Assembly (NCBI RefSeq): GCF_000264455.2
Contig: NC_017956.1
Span: 1,595,501-1,659,500 of the forward strand
Direction: 5' to 3'
Length of the DNA: 64,000 nt
Source of the DNA: Tistrella mobilis KA081020-065
GTDB lineage: Bacteria > Pseudomonadota > Alphaproteobacteria > Tistrellales > Tistrellaceae
Below, piece after piece: positions 19,563-27,829 of the stretch (its first letter is position 1; each line of letters begins with the position of its first letter). A model generated the notes under the pieces. The model was not told the origin of the DNA. It worked only from the letters and a program-made list of their open reading frames with translations, and searched no databases. The position numbers and the translations under genes were made by a program.

Positions 19563-20468
19563 ATGGATCCGGTTCGCCTGGACAGCTTCGATGTGTTCGT
19601 GGCGATTGTCCGCTGCGGCGGCTTCCGCGCAGCAGCACTCGAGCGAGGCGTGTCGTCCTCGGCCTTGAGCCAAACGATGAACGCCCTGGAAGAGGCACTC
19701 GGCATCCGTCTCCTCAATCGGACGACCCGAAGCGTGTCTCCGACGGAAGCAGGGCAACGCCTCCTCGAACGTCTGAGCCCTGCACTGAGTGAGATCAGGC
19801 TCGCCATCGCAGAGGTCGATGAGTTGAGGGATAGCCCCTCCGGAACCTTGCGGATCAACGCGCCGGCCCCCGCCGTCGATCATTTTCTCTGTCCGCTGGC
19901 ATTCGACTTCATGGATATCCACCGTGAGGTGAAGATTGAAATCATCAGCGACGCAGCTGTCATTGACATTGTGGAGCACGGGTTTGATGCCGGCGTCCGG
20001 TTTGGCAAGCAGCTCGCGCAGGACATGATCGCGCTTCCGTTTGGCCCCCCGCTTCGATATGCCATCGTCGCGTCACCGGACTACATCAAAAGGCACGGCC
20101 AGCCGCAGACACCGCAAGACCTCGTCAGTCATGACTGCATCAAGCGCAGGTTTCCAGGCGGTACGCTCGTCACCTGGCGGTTTGCCGAGGGGGATGAAGA
20201 GGTGACGATCTCACCCAGAGGCCGCCTGACGGTCAGCTCGGCGCATAATGAGCTGCAGGCGGCGCTGGCCGGCAGAGGATTCGCACATGTCTTCGACGAT
20301 TATGCCAAACCTCATATCCGGAGCGGTCGGCTGGTGGAGGTTCTCTCCGATTGGAGCCTGACTTTGCCGCACTGGTTTCTGTACTATCCCAGCCGCCGCC
20401 TCCCGAGCGCTGCCATGCGCGCATTTCTCGATTACATGAGAAGTTACGACTGGCGGGGGCAACAGTAA
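19563..20468 (+). CDS. LysR family transcriptional regulator
   Basis: A 301-residue LTTR. The N-terminal winged helix (residues 1-65) reads LDSFDVFVAIVRCGGFRAAA and continues through SSALSQTMNALEEALGIRLLNRTTRSV; the effector-binding domain begins about residue 92. The lower GC and more A/T-ending codons match the divergent aldo/keto reductase. The intergenic 19341-19562 contains AT-rich stretches, including ATTGATCTGATAAT, a plausible T-N11-A type LysR box, and no gene. It resembles regulators that activate a neighbouring oxidoreductase in response to its substrate. Confidence 0.88.
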   Translation: MDPVRLDSFDVFVAIVRCGGFRAAALERGVSSSALSQTMNALEEALGIRLLNRTTRSVSPTEAGQRLLERLSPALSEIRLAIAEVDELRDSPSGTLRINAPAPAVDHFLCPLAFDFMDIHREVKIEIISDAAVIDIVEHGFDAGVRFGKQLAQDMIALPFGPPLRYAIVASPDYIKRHGQPQTPQDLVSHDCIKRRFPGGTLVTWRFAEGDEEVTISPRGRLTVSSAHNELQAALAGRGFAHVFDDYAKPHIRSGRLVEVLSDWSLTLPHWFLYYPSRRLPSAAMRAFLDYMRSYDWRGQQ

Positions 20469-20663
20469 CGGCACCCATGCCATGTCGGCTGGGGGGCAGC
20501 AATGCTGGTGATATCCGGGGCCATCGAGGCATCAGCACAGCTGTTGCATGGGCGGCAACTGGTTGAATTGTCCGATCATCTGATCCGAGGGCAGGACGTC
20601 GGCTTTTATCAGAGACTCGAGCCCGTCGGCATCGCGATCCGATGGATGAGGTGAGTTGGCCGT

Positions 20664-23540
20664 CTACGTACCGGTCGCCATCAGACCTGCAAACCGCCCC
20701 TTCCGCTTTACCAGCTCGTCATGCGTGCCGGCCTCGACGATCCGCCCGCCATCCAGCACCAGGATCAGCCCGGCCTGGCGGATGGTCGACAGGCGATGGG
20801 CGATGACGATGCGGGTGGCGGGCAGGGCCTGGATGGTCTGCATCACCCGCGCCTGGGTGGGGCCGTCGAGGGCGCTGGTGGGTTCGTCCAGCACCAGGAC
20901 CGGCGGCCGCTGGACCAGGGCACGCGCCAATGCCAGGCGCTGAAGCTGTCCGCCCGAGAGCATGCGGGTCGCATCGGGCAGCAGGGTGTGGAGCCCCATG
21001 GGCATGGCCGCGACATCCTGGTCCAGGGCGGCGGCGGCCAGGGCGGCCCGCACCTCGTCGGGGCCGGCATCGCTGATGCCGCGGACGATGTCGAGGATCG
21101 ATCCCGGAGGCAGGGCCTCGTCCTGGAGCACCGTGCCGATCTGGCGCCTGAGGGCGGTGGGATGCAGGGTGCGGAGATCGTGGCCGTCGACATAGATCGC
21201 CCCCGCCCCGGGGGCCTCCAGCCCCAGCAGCAGCCGGACCAGGGTGGATTTGCCGCTGCCCGAGGGGCCGACGATCGCGACCATCTGCCCGGGGGTAACC
21301 CGGAACGAGATGTCGGACAGCACCGGCGGCCCGCTTTCATAGGCAAAGCCGACGGCGGCGAAGCTGATCTCGCCCGAAAGCGGCCCCGGATCGGTGAGGC
21401 CCGTCGAGGGCGGCGGCACCCGTTCCAGCAGCGGGCGGGCGAACTGCCAGCCGGGCAGCATCATCCAGGCACCCAGCAGCGCCCGCAGGAATTGCGATAG
21501 CCCGCCCGCCATCAGGCCGAAGGCGGTGGCGATGGCGGCAATGGCGGCGATGGACAGGGCCGGTGCGCCCTCGGTCGTCTCGGCCAGCCCTTGCATCACT
21601 GCGAACAACGCCGCCGTGGCCAGGATCGGGAAGGCGGCCTGCCAGCTTTCGAACAGATTGCCGATCCGCCGCGCCCGGACCGAGCGGTCGCGCATGGCGG
21701 CAAAACGATCGGCCCAGCGCAGCACGGCCCGGTCTTCTGCCGCGGCGCTGCGCAGCTTGACCATGGCGTTGATCATCTGCAGCAGCTGGGCGTCCGCGGT
21801 GCCGATCAGCTCCTCGCCATTGCGATAGGCACGCGCCTGGGCATGGCCGGCGACAAGGCCGATCAGAAGGTGCACCCCCGCCAGACCGGCGGCGAGCCCG
21901 GCCAGAAGCGGGCTGTGCCAGGCGATGACGGCGAGCGACGAGACCAGCATGCCGAGCGTGCTGCCGCTCAGATAGAGCATCTGGCGGAAGCCCGAAATGC
22001 TGCCGAGCCCTGCCCCGAGCTGGGCCGCGAGGAAGGCGGCCGGGCGCGATCTCAGGAATGGCAGGGGCAGGGCGATGATCCGCGCCCAGGCACGATCGAA
22101 CAGGCCGGCATCGCCGCGCATGGCGATCCGTTCCCGCGCCGCCTCGGTGGCGACCTGGATGAGGTAGCCGGCGCCGGCGACCAGCAGCATCAGCAGCCCG
22201 ATCTGGACCAGCGCCCCGCGCAGCGCCGCCGGCACCAGCAGCCCGAAGACCAGGCCGGTGACGATCGGCAGGATCTGGCCGATCAGGCTGCCGATCAGCG
22301 TCGCGGCCAGGAAGACCAGACTGTCGGGCCCGGCCCTGGTCAGGCCGGCGGCCATCATGGCGGCCAGTCCGGTCTGCCGGGGCAGGGGCCGGAAGATCTG
22401 GAAGGCCGCGGGCGCGATGTCGGCGGCGGATGCAGCCGTGACCCGTCGGCGGGCGCCGTGGCGGTCGATCATGTCGTAATGTCCGCCGCGCCAGACGAGC
22501 CCCACCGGCCGGCCTTGATGGCGGGCCAGCAGCAGGCCCGCCTCCTGCCGCCACCACCTGTCGGGCAGCTCTATCTGGCGGAGCAGCAGGCCCGAGGCGC
22601 GGGCGATCTCGTCCAGCCCGGGCAGCCGGTCCATCTGCGCGCGCCGGGCCGTGGCCGGCCGCCGGACCGGCACGCCCAGTTCGCGGCCGAGCAGGCGCAG
22701 CACGTCGAGCAGACCATCGCCACCATCGGCTTCGGCGAGCGGCGGTACCCGGTTGCCGAGCAGCCCGGCGAAGCGCGCCAGGGTCTGGTGATGGTCCTGG
22801 GCACCCGCATGATCGCGGGCGCGGATCCGGTTCAGTTCGTCGGCCTCGGCCAGACCGCGCAGGACCGGCAGCAATTCCGCCACCGCCGCCCCCCAGGCGG
22901 CGAGCGCATCCGGCCAGTCCGGCCGGGCCAGGCCCTCGGCAAAGGGCAGCAGGTCGATATGCGCGGCATGGTCGAGCGTCAGCCAGCTGCCTGCGGGCAG
23001 GGGGACGAGCCCCGAAACCGGCTCCAGGCCGCAGAACCGGGCCCAGGCCCCGGCCGGCAGCTGCACCCAGGTGATGCCGGCGGTGGCGCCGATCACCGAT
23101 CCGGCACCGAGCCGGACAGCCGTCGCCCGCTGACCGGTGGCGACCAGATCCGGCACCGGCCGGGGCTCGATCATCCGGCCCAGCCCGCCGCCCAGAGCGG
23201 TCAGCCAGCCGGCGATGCCGGCGGTGAAGTCGGGCAGGCCGGCGCTGTTGCGCCAGAGCGCGTCGGGGATCTGCCAGATCAGCGTGACGGCGTCGCCGAC
23301 CGCGATCAGATGCTCGGCCCCGAGCAGGGACGGTGCCGCACCGAACAGCAGGCCGCCGCTTTCGATCCGGCCGACCGCCATGCGGGCCGTCGGGCGTTCC
23401 GAGGACAGGGCGAAGAGGTCGACCGGCCCGCCCATGACCAGATAGCAGCTGCCCGGCCGGTCCAGCACCAGGGGGCGTTCGGTCACGGGGCGCGGCGGCG
23501 GCGGTGGTTGCGTGGCGGTGGGCCGATCCATCCGGCTCAC
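20664..23540 (-). CDS. NHLM-type export system ABC transporter, permease/ATP-binding subunit
   Basis: A 958-residue half-transporter of the type that accompanies the peptidase-containing ABC protein in NHLM (nitrile hydratase leader microcin) export cassettes. About 390 N-terminal residues form a soluble region rich in beta-strands that lacks C39 catalytic residues. Next comes a six-helix ABC transmembrane domain (about 395-690), then an ATPase domain with Walker A VAIVGPSGSGKSTL, signature LSGGQLQRLALARAL, Walker B PVLVLDEPTSALD and switch IVIAHRLSTI. Its start overlaps the preceding gene by four bases. It would pair with the C39 transporter to move the leader-bearing substrate across the inner membrane. 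Confidence 0.87.
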   Translation of the reverse strand: MSRMDRPTATQPPPPPRPVTERPLVLDRPGSCYLVMGGPVDLFALSSERPTARMAVGRIESGGLLFGAAPSLLGAEHLIAVGDAVTLIWQIPDALWRNSAGLPDFTAGIAGWLTALGGGLGRMIEPRPVPDLVATGQRATAVRLGAGSVIGATAGITWVQLPAGAWARFCGLEPVSGLVPLPAGSWLTLDHAAHIDLLPFAEGLARPDWPDALAAWGAAVAELLPVLRGLAEADELNRIRARDHAGAQDHHQTLARFAGLLGNRVPPLAEADGGDGLLDVLRLLGRELGVPVRRPATARRAQMDRLPGLDEIARASGLLLRQIELPDRWWRQEAGLLLARHQGRPVGLVWRGGHYDMIDRHGARRRVTAASAADIAPAAFQIFRPLPRQTGLAAMMAAGLTRAGPDSLVFLAATLIGSLIGQILPIVTGLVFGLLVPAALRGALVQIGLLMLLVAGAGYLIQVATEAARERIAMRGDAGLFDRAWARIIALPLPFLRSRPAAFLAAQLGAGLGSISGFRQMLYLSGSTLGMLVSSLAVIAWHSPLLAGLAAGLAGVHLLIGLVAGHAQARAYRNGEELIGTADAQLLQMINAMVKLRSAAAEDRAVLRWADRFAAMRDRSVRARRIGNLFESWQAAFPILATAALFAVMQGLAETTEGAPALSIAAIAAIATAFGLMAGGLSQFLRALLGAWMMLPGWQFARPLLERVPPPSTGLTDPGPLSGEISFAAVGFAYESGPPVLSDISFRVTPGQMVAIVGPSGSGKSTLVRLLLGLEAPGAGAIYVDGHDLRTLHPTALRRQIGTVLQDEALPPGSILDIVRGISDAGPDEVRAALAAAALDQDVAAMPMGLHTLLPDATRMLSGGQLQRLALARALVQRPPVLVLDEPTSALDGPTQARVMQTIQALPATRIVIAHRLSTIRQAGLILVLDGGRIVEAGTHDELVKRKGRFAGLMATGT

Positions 23541-25687
23541 CCCTCGGCCATCAGCTGAAGGAAGGGGCCGGGGCGGGAGAGCAGGGCCTCGGGCGTGCCC
23601 TCCTGCACGATGGCGCCCCGGTCCATCACGATCACGCGGTCGCAGTCACGGATGGCGCTGAAGCGGTGGGCGACGATGATCATGGTTGCACCCAGCCGGC
23701 GCAGACCGGCATGCAGCTTCGCCTCGGTTTCGTTGTCGAGGAAGGCTGTGGCCTCGTCGAGGATCAGAATGCGCGGCTCGCGGACCAGGGCACGGGCGAT
23801 CTCGATCCGGGCACGCTGGCCGCCGGACAGATCGGTGCCGCCCTCGGCGAGATGGCCGCCATAGCCGCCGGGGCGGCGCAGGATGACGTCGTGGATCAGC
23901 GCCATGCGGGCAGCCTCGACGATCCGCTCGTCGGGCAGGGACGGGTCCCAGAGCGCGATGTTGTCGCGGATGCTGCCCTCCAGGATCGCGGCGCGCTGAT
24001 CGACATAGGCGAGCGACTGGCGCAGCCGCGCCCGCGGGATCGCGCTCATCGCCGTACCGTCGATCAGGATGTCGCCCGCCGACGGCGGATGAATGCCGGC
24101 GATCAGCGCCGCCAGGGTCGACTTCCCCGAGCCCGAGGCCCCGACGATACCCAGCCGTTCACCGGCCTTAAGCGAGAGGTTGAGATCCCGGATCAGCGGC
24201 GCCGTGGCCGGGCCATAGCCGGCGCTGACATCCCGAAGCTCGATGGCACCGATCAGGCGACCGGAGGTCGTCTCGGGGGCGGCGGGCATCGGGGCGAATT
24301 CGGGCGCCGTAGGGTGGCGCAATGTGTCGTCCAGAACCTGGATATAGGCCTGACCGTCCTGGATCCTGGCGCCGAGCTGGACCAGCTGGGCCATCGGCGC
24401 CAGGAAGCCCGCCATCAGGGCCTGAAAGGCGATCAACATGCCGAGGGTCAGTTCGCCGCGGATCACCATGTCGGCCCCGATCACCAGCACCAGCCCGCCC
24501 AGTGCGAGACTGGTGAGGCCGGGCAGGGCGGTCAGCCGCATGCGCCGCCGGGCCAGCCCCTGGCGGAGGTTCAGCACCCGGGCAGACATGGCCGACAGCC
24601 GCGCGCGGAACAGATCCTCGAGGCCCGCGGCCTTGTAGGCCTCGATCATACCCAGCCCCTGCCTGGCGAAGCCGGCCTGCATGGTGCCGGCGACCACCAT
24701 CCGCCGGTTGTCGTCGGCGAGCGCGCGCGAGGATCGGGTGAGCAGGGCGAGATTGACCACAGCCCCCGCCGCGACCAGCAGGCCGAGCCGGGGGGCATAG
24801 AACATCATGGCGGCCAGATAGGCGGTCGCCGTCAGCAGGTTCAGCAGCACTGCGCCGACATCGCCGGCGATCAGCTGGGCCAGCCGGTCGTTCAGCATCA
24901 CCCGGCTCGCCACCTCGCCCGGATGGCGCTGGGCGAAATAGAGCAGGGGCAGGCGGACGACATGGCCGACGAAACCGGCCGCACCCTGAAGCGCCAGCCG
25001 GGTTTCGAGCCGCAGCAGGGCTTCGCGCTGCAGAAAGGTGAGCGCGGCCATCAGCACCGCCGCCAGCCCCATGCCCAGGATCAGCGGCCAGAGCCAGGTT
25101 GCGAAACGGTTGACCAGAATCTGGTCGATGAAGATCTGGGCGAAGACCGGCACCAGCAGCCCCGGCACCACCAGGGCGAGCGAGACCATCAGGATGAAGC
25201 CGAAGGCATCGCCGGCACCGTGGAGCCGCCGGGTGAGCCCGCGGACAAGCGAGGGGCGGCTGCCCCGGCGTCGGAAGCCGGGGCCGGGCTGCATGAACAG
25301 CACGATGCCCGTGAACATGCGGTCGAATTCGGCGGCGCCCACCTCCCGCGGGCCGGTGGCGGGGTCGTTCAGCCGGACGCGGTCACCGCTGAAGCCTTCC
25401 ACCACCAGGAAGTGGTTCATGCCCCAATGGATGATCGCCGGCAGCTCGCGGGCGCGGAGATCGGCCGGTTCCAGCCGTTCGGCCTGGGCCTCCAACCCCA
25501 TCGCGCGGGCGGCGCGCAGGATGGCGAGCGCGGAACTGCCGTCGCGGGAGACATTACAGGCCAGGCGCAGTTCTTCCAGCGTCACCCAGCAGCCATAATG
25601 CCCCAGAATGATGCCGAGCGCCGCCGCCCCGCATTCTGCGGCCTCCATCTGCAACAGGGTGGGGGTACGCCTCCGCCGGCCGGACAT
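23537..25687 (-). CDS. NHLM-type peptidase-containing ABC transporter (C39 peptidase)
   Basis: A 716-residue PCAT that cleaves double-glycine leaders while exporting the cargo. The C39 domain (1-140) is intact: oxyanion Gln13 and nucleophile Cys19 in LQMEAAECGAAALGIIL, His92 in NHFLVVEG, and Asp108 in NDPATG. A six-helix transmembrane domain spans about 150-440. The ATPase has Walker A IVGASGSGKSTL, signature LSGGQRARIEIARALV, Walker B ILILDEATAFLD and the AHRFS switch. It begins one base after the upstream adaptor gene ends and overlaps the next gene. All catalytic residues being present argues for an active processing exporter. Confidence 0.93.
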   Translation of the reverse strand: MSGRRRRTPTLLQMEAAECGAAALGIILGHYGCWVTLEELRLACNVSRDGSSALAILRAARAMGLEAQAERLEPADLRARELPAIIHWGMNHFLVVEGFSGDRVRLNDPATGPREVGAAEFDRMFTGIVLFMQPGPGFRRRGSRPSLVRGLTRRLHGAGDAFGFILMVSLALVVPGLLVPVFAQIFIDQILVNRFATWLWPLILGMGLAAVLMAALTFLQREALLRLETRLALQGAAGFVGHVVRLPLLYFAQRHPGEVASRVMLNDRLAQLIAGDVGAVLLNLLTATAYLAAMMFYAPRLGLLVAAGAVVNLALLTRSSRALADDNRRMVVAGTMQAGFARQGLGMIEAYKAAGLEDLFRARLSAMSARVLNLRQGLARRRMRLTALPGLTSLALGGLVLVIGADMVIRGELTLGMLIAFQALMAGFLAPMAQLVQLGARIQDGQAYIQVLDDTLRHPTAPEFAPMPAAPETTSGRLIGAIELRDVSAGYGPATAPLIRDLNLSLKAGERLGIVGASGSGKSTLAALIAGIHPPSAGDILIDGTAMSAIPRARLRQSLAYVDQRAAILEGSIRDNIALWDPSLPDERIVEAARMALIHDVILRRPGGYGGHLAEGGTDLSGGQRARIEIARALVREPRILILDEATAFLDNETEAKLHAGLRRLGATMIIVAHRFSAIRDCDRVIVMDRGAIVQEGTPEALLSRPGPFLQLMAEG

Positions 25688-26977
25688 TCAGCGGCCGTCG
25701 CGCGGCACGTCCGGGCCGGCATACTGGAGCGCAGGGATGGCGAGGGCGAGCAGCGGCCCCGACCGGATGGTGAAGCGCAGCTCGGCCAGCGTTCCGGGCT
25801 CGATCCGGGGCGGATGGGCGCGGGGGGACGACCAGAGCGGGCGATCCGGCCGCGCCGGGTCGGGGTCGATCGCCACCGTCACCTCGAAGGGCGCGCCCAT
25901 GCCGTCCTGGAAGGTCTGCACCAGCCGGTCGTTCTGCAGGGTCTTGAGCATGCCGGCACTGCTGGCGGGCACGTCGCTGACATGCAGCACATGGCCACGC
26001 AGAAAGCCGTGTTCCTCGCGCTGTGTCGTGGCGGGTGAAATCTCGACCGGCTGCCCCGCACGGATCTTCTTGCCGTCGGCCGCGGTGACATAGGCGGTGA
26101 CATAGGGCAGGGTGCTTCTGCCATCGGCCGGCTCCGCCTGCCGCTCCAGGGTCACCATGGCGGTGCCGGGCTGGACCATCTGGCCGACATTGACCTTGGC
26201 TTCCACCACCCGCCCGGCGAAGGGGGAGCGCACCGTGCTGCTGCGGGCAAGCTGTCGGTCCAGGGCCGCCAGCTCCCGCTCGGCCTCGGCGAGCCGCCGC
26301 TCGGCTTCCAGCCGCGCCTTTTCGCGCTCGGTCGCCTGGAGCGCGGCTTCGGCCTGCATGGCGACCCGCTCGTCGCGGGCATCGGCGATGCTGCTTTCGA
26401 CCGCCAGCACTTCCTGATCCACCTGCAACAGCCGGTCGCGGGTGACATTGCCGGTTTTGAGCAGGCGGCGAAGATTGGCCTGTTGGTCGCGGAGGGCGGC
26501 ACCGCGCAGCTCCAGCGCCTGGATCCGCTCTGCCAGAGAGGCTTCGCGGGCGGCGCGCAGCCGGGCCCGATTGGCATCGTCGGCCGCCTGGAAGCGGATC
26601 AGATCGTCACGGAATCTGAGCGCATCGGCACGTTCGGCACGGGCGATATCGCGTTTCAGCTCCAGATCCGGCTGGGCGATACGGGCGACCACCGCTCCCT
26701 CCGTCACCGGCGTGCCCGGGGCGGCGTCGAGTGCCAGCACCTGGCCGGCCGCGTCTGCCACCACGTCGATCATGCCGCCCGGGGCGAGCAGGATGCCCTG
26801 TCCCGTCACCGAGACCGGCACCCGGAAGAGGGCGCTCCACACCAGCGCTCCCAGGATCAGGACAACCAGAAACAGGCCGCCCGCCCAGAGGCGCGGTCGC
26901 ATGACGCCGAGCGCGTCGCGGTACTGATTTGAGGTCGCCGATGAACTGACGGCAGCCGGGCGGAAGAGCGCGCTCAC
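25688..26977 (-). CDS. NHLM-type secretion protein, HlyD-family membrane fusion protein
   Basis: A 429-residue periplasmic adaptor linking an inner-membrane ABC exporter to an outer-membrane channel. A single membrane anchor is at about residues 29-50. The N-terminal half-lipoyl region is VVADAAGQVLALDAAPGTPV, a long coiled coil rich in Glu, Arg, Ala and Leu runs from about 105 to 245, and the second lipoyl half includes SPFAGRVVEAKVNVGQMVQPG. The C-terminal beta domain ends at PALQYAGPD. No TolC-type gene is in the operon, so a shared outer-membrane channel is presumed. It starts 44 bases after the substrate gene. Confidence 0.88.
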   Translation of the reverse strand: MSALFRPAAVSSSATSNQYRDALGVMRPRLWAGGLFLVVLILGALVWSALFRVPVSVTGQGILLAPGGMIDVVADAAGQVLALDAAPGTPVTEGAVVARIAQPDLELKRDIARAERADALRFRDDLIRFQAADDANRARLRAAREASLAERIQALELRGAALRDQQANLRRLLKTGNVTRDRLLQVDQEVLAVESSIADARDERVAMQAEAALQATEREKARLEAERRLAEAERELAALDRQLARSSTVRSPFAGRVVEAKVNVGQMVQPGTAMVTLERQAEPADGRSTLPYVTAYVTAADGKKIRAGQPVEISPATTQREEHGFLRGHVLHVSDVPASSAGMLKTLQNDRLVQTFQDGMGAPFEVTVAIDPDPARPDRPLWSSPRAHPPRIEPGTLAELRFTIRSGPLLALAIPALQYAGPDVPRDGR

Positions 26978-27021
26978 CCGTCAAGGCCCCCGCAGCTGAT
27001 CGGCCGGCCGGTCGCGGCGTA

Positions 27022-27600
27022 TCAACGCATATTGCCGATGATGTTGTTGAAATTGTTCTGCATGCTGTTCATGAACTGCTGCATCAGCGCTATTGCTTCG
27101 TTGCGCTTGTCGGTCATGGCCTGCAGGGCCGCCATCTCCATGTCCTGGGCGGCCGTGACCGTGGTGATCCGGTCCTGCAGCAGGCCGGTGATCGCATCCA
27201 TGTCCGCAGAATCGATGCTGCCGTCATCGATCCGCTCCTGATCCAGGCCCAGATCGGCGGCGAGGGCACCGAGCGTGGTCTCCTGGCCCATATGGTGGAC
27301 GAGCGTGTCGGTCGAGAGCGGGCCCTGGTCCTCCAGCATGTCGCCCAAACCGTCCAGTTCCTGCAGGGTGCCGTTCATCTGGGCGAGCTGGGTGTTGCGC
27401 TCCTGGATTCCGTCCATCTGCTGCTGCAGGCTGGTGTCCAGCTGACCCTGCCTTTCCTGCTGCACCATGGCCAGGATCTGGTTCATATCCATATTGGACA
27501 GATCCATGGAGTTGAAGTTCAGGCCGCCTGACGAGCCACCCGTCACTTTCGCCAGATCCTCGTCCGCGACGATGGTCGACGGCTTGCTCTCTTGCGTCAT
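27022..27600 (-). CDS. Putative substrate of the adjacent exporter: double-glycine leader protein, cysteine-free, 192 residues
   Basis: I do not recognise this family. The first 22 residues look like a C39-cleavable leader ending in DEDLAKVTGG: Gly at -1 and -2, Val at -4, Leu at -7, an acidic residue at -8 and Val at -12, which fits the double-glycine consensus. Cleavage would leave about 170 residues that contain no cysteine, about 16 Met and about 20 Gln, and that look almost fully helical, with a hydrophilic coiled-coil-like first half and a C-terminal amphipathic segment MNSMQNNFNNIIGNMR. No lanthionine, thiazole or radical-SAM enzyme is present, so export unmodified is likely. Start at 27600 follows GGGAGG by five bases. 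It is the first gene of the four-gene export operon. Whether it is a toxin, a surface-structural protein or a signal is unknown. Confidence 0.78.
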   Translation of the reverse strand: MTQESKPSTIVADEDLAKVTGGSSGGLNFNSMDLSNMDMNQILAMVQQERQGQLDTSLQQQMDGIQERNTQLAQMNGTLQELDGLGDMLEDQGPLSTDTLVHHMGQETTLGALAADLGLDQERIDDGSIDSADMDAITGLLQDRITTVTAAQDMEMAALQAMTDKRNEAIALMQQFMNSMQNNFNNIIGNMR

Positions 27601-27742
27601 CTCTGCCTCCCGGTCAGCGCCCGATCTCGTGCGGCCACTATGCGGGACATGAGATGTGCCAGTCAATCCAGGGTAATGGAGCTGGTCAACGGCGGGTGAC
27701 CGCGCCGATGCGCAGACAACGCCGGAAGATACGGCAAGTATT

Positions 27743-27797
27743 AGTATATGATTCTGCACCAGTGCACATTCGGGTATGGTTTGTGACCGCCGTCACG
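27743..27797 (-). promoter_or_regulatory. Possible promoter and CRP-like site for the export operon
   Basis: On the plus strand TGTGA-N6-TCACG (27782-27797) matches the CRP consensus with one mismatch. On the minus strand a TATACT -10-like box lies at 27743-27748, with no good -35, about 45 bases from the site centre. A further inverted repeat, TGCAC-CA-GTGCA, is at 27755-27766. All lie in the 229-base gap between the copper ATPase stop and the leader-protein start, which holds no gene. Confidence 0.35.
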
Positions 27798-27816
27798 TCT
27801 CTCGATGTGGCGGCGG
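27787..27816 (-). terminator. Stem-loop after the copper ATPase gene
   Basis: A 10-bp stem (27787-27796 with 27807-27816, one G-T pair) with a 10-base loop lies about 15 bases downstream of the ATPase stop on its strand. No T run follows, so termination strength is doubtful; it overlaps the CRP-like site. Confidence 0.3.
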
Positions 27817-27829
27817 CCGAGCCGGGGTC

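Noticed and set aside
23504-26038. Long plus-strand open frame (over 800 codons) opposite the export transporters
   Set aside because: Antisense shadow of the C39 transporter and adaptor genes; residue composition is typical of reverse-complement GC-rich DNA and no domain is visible.
20664-27600. Lanthipeptide, thiopeptide or Nif11-type RiPP cluster
   Set aside because: The exporters fit such clusters, but no LanM, YcaO, radical-SAM or nitrile-hydratase-like gene is present and the cargo has no cysteine.
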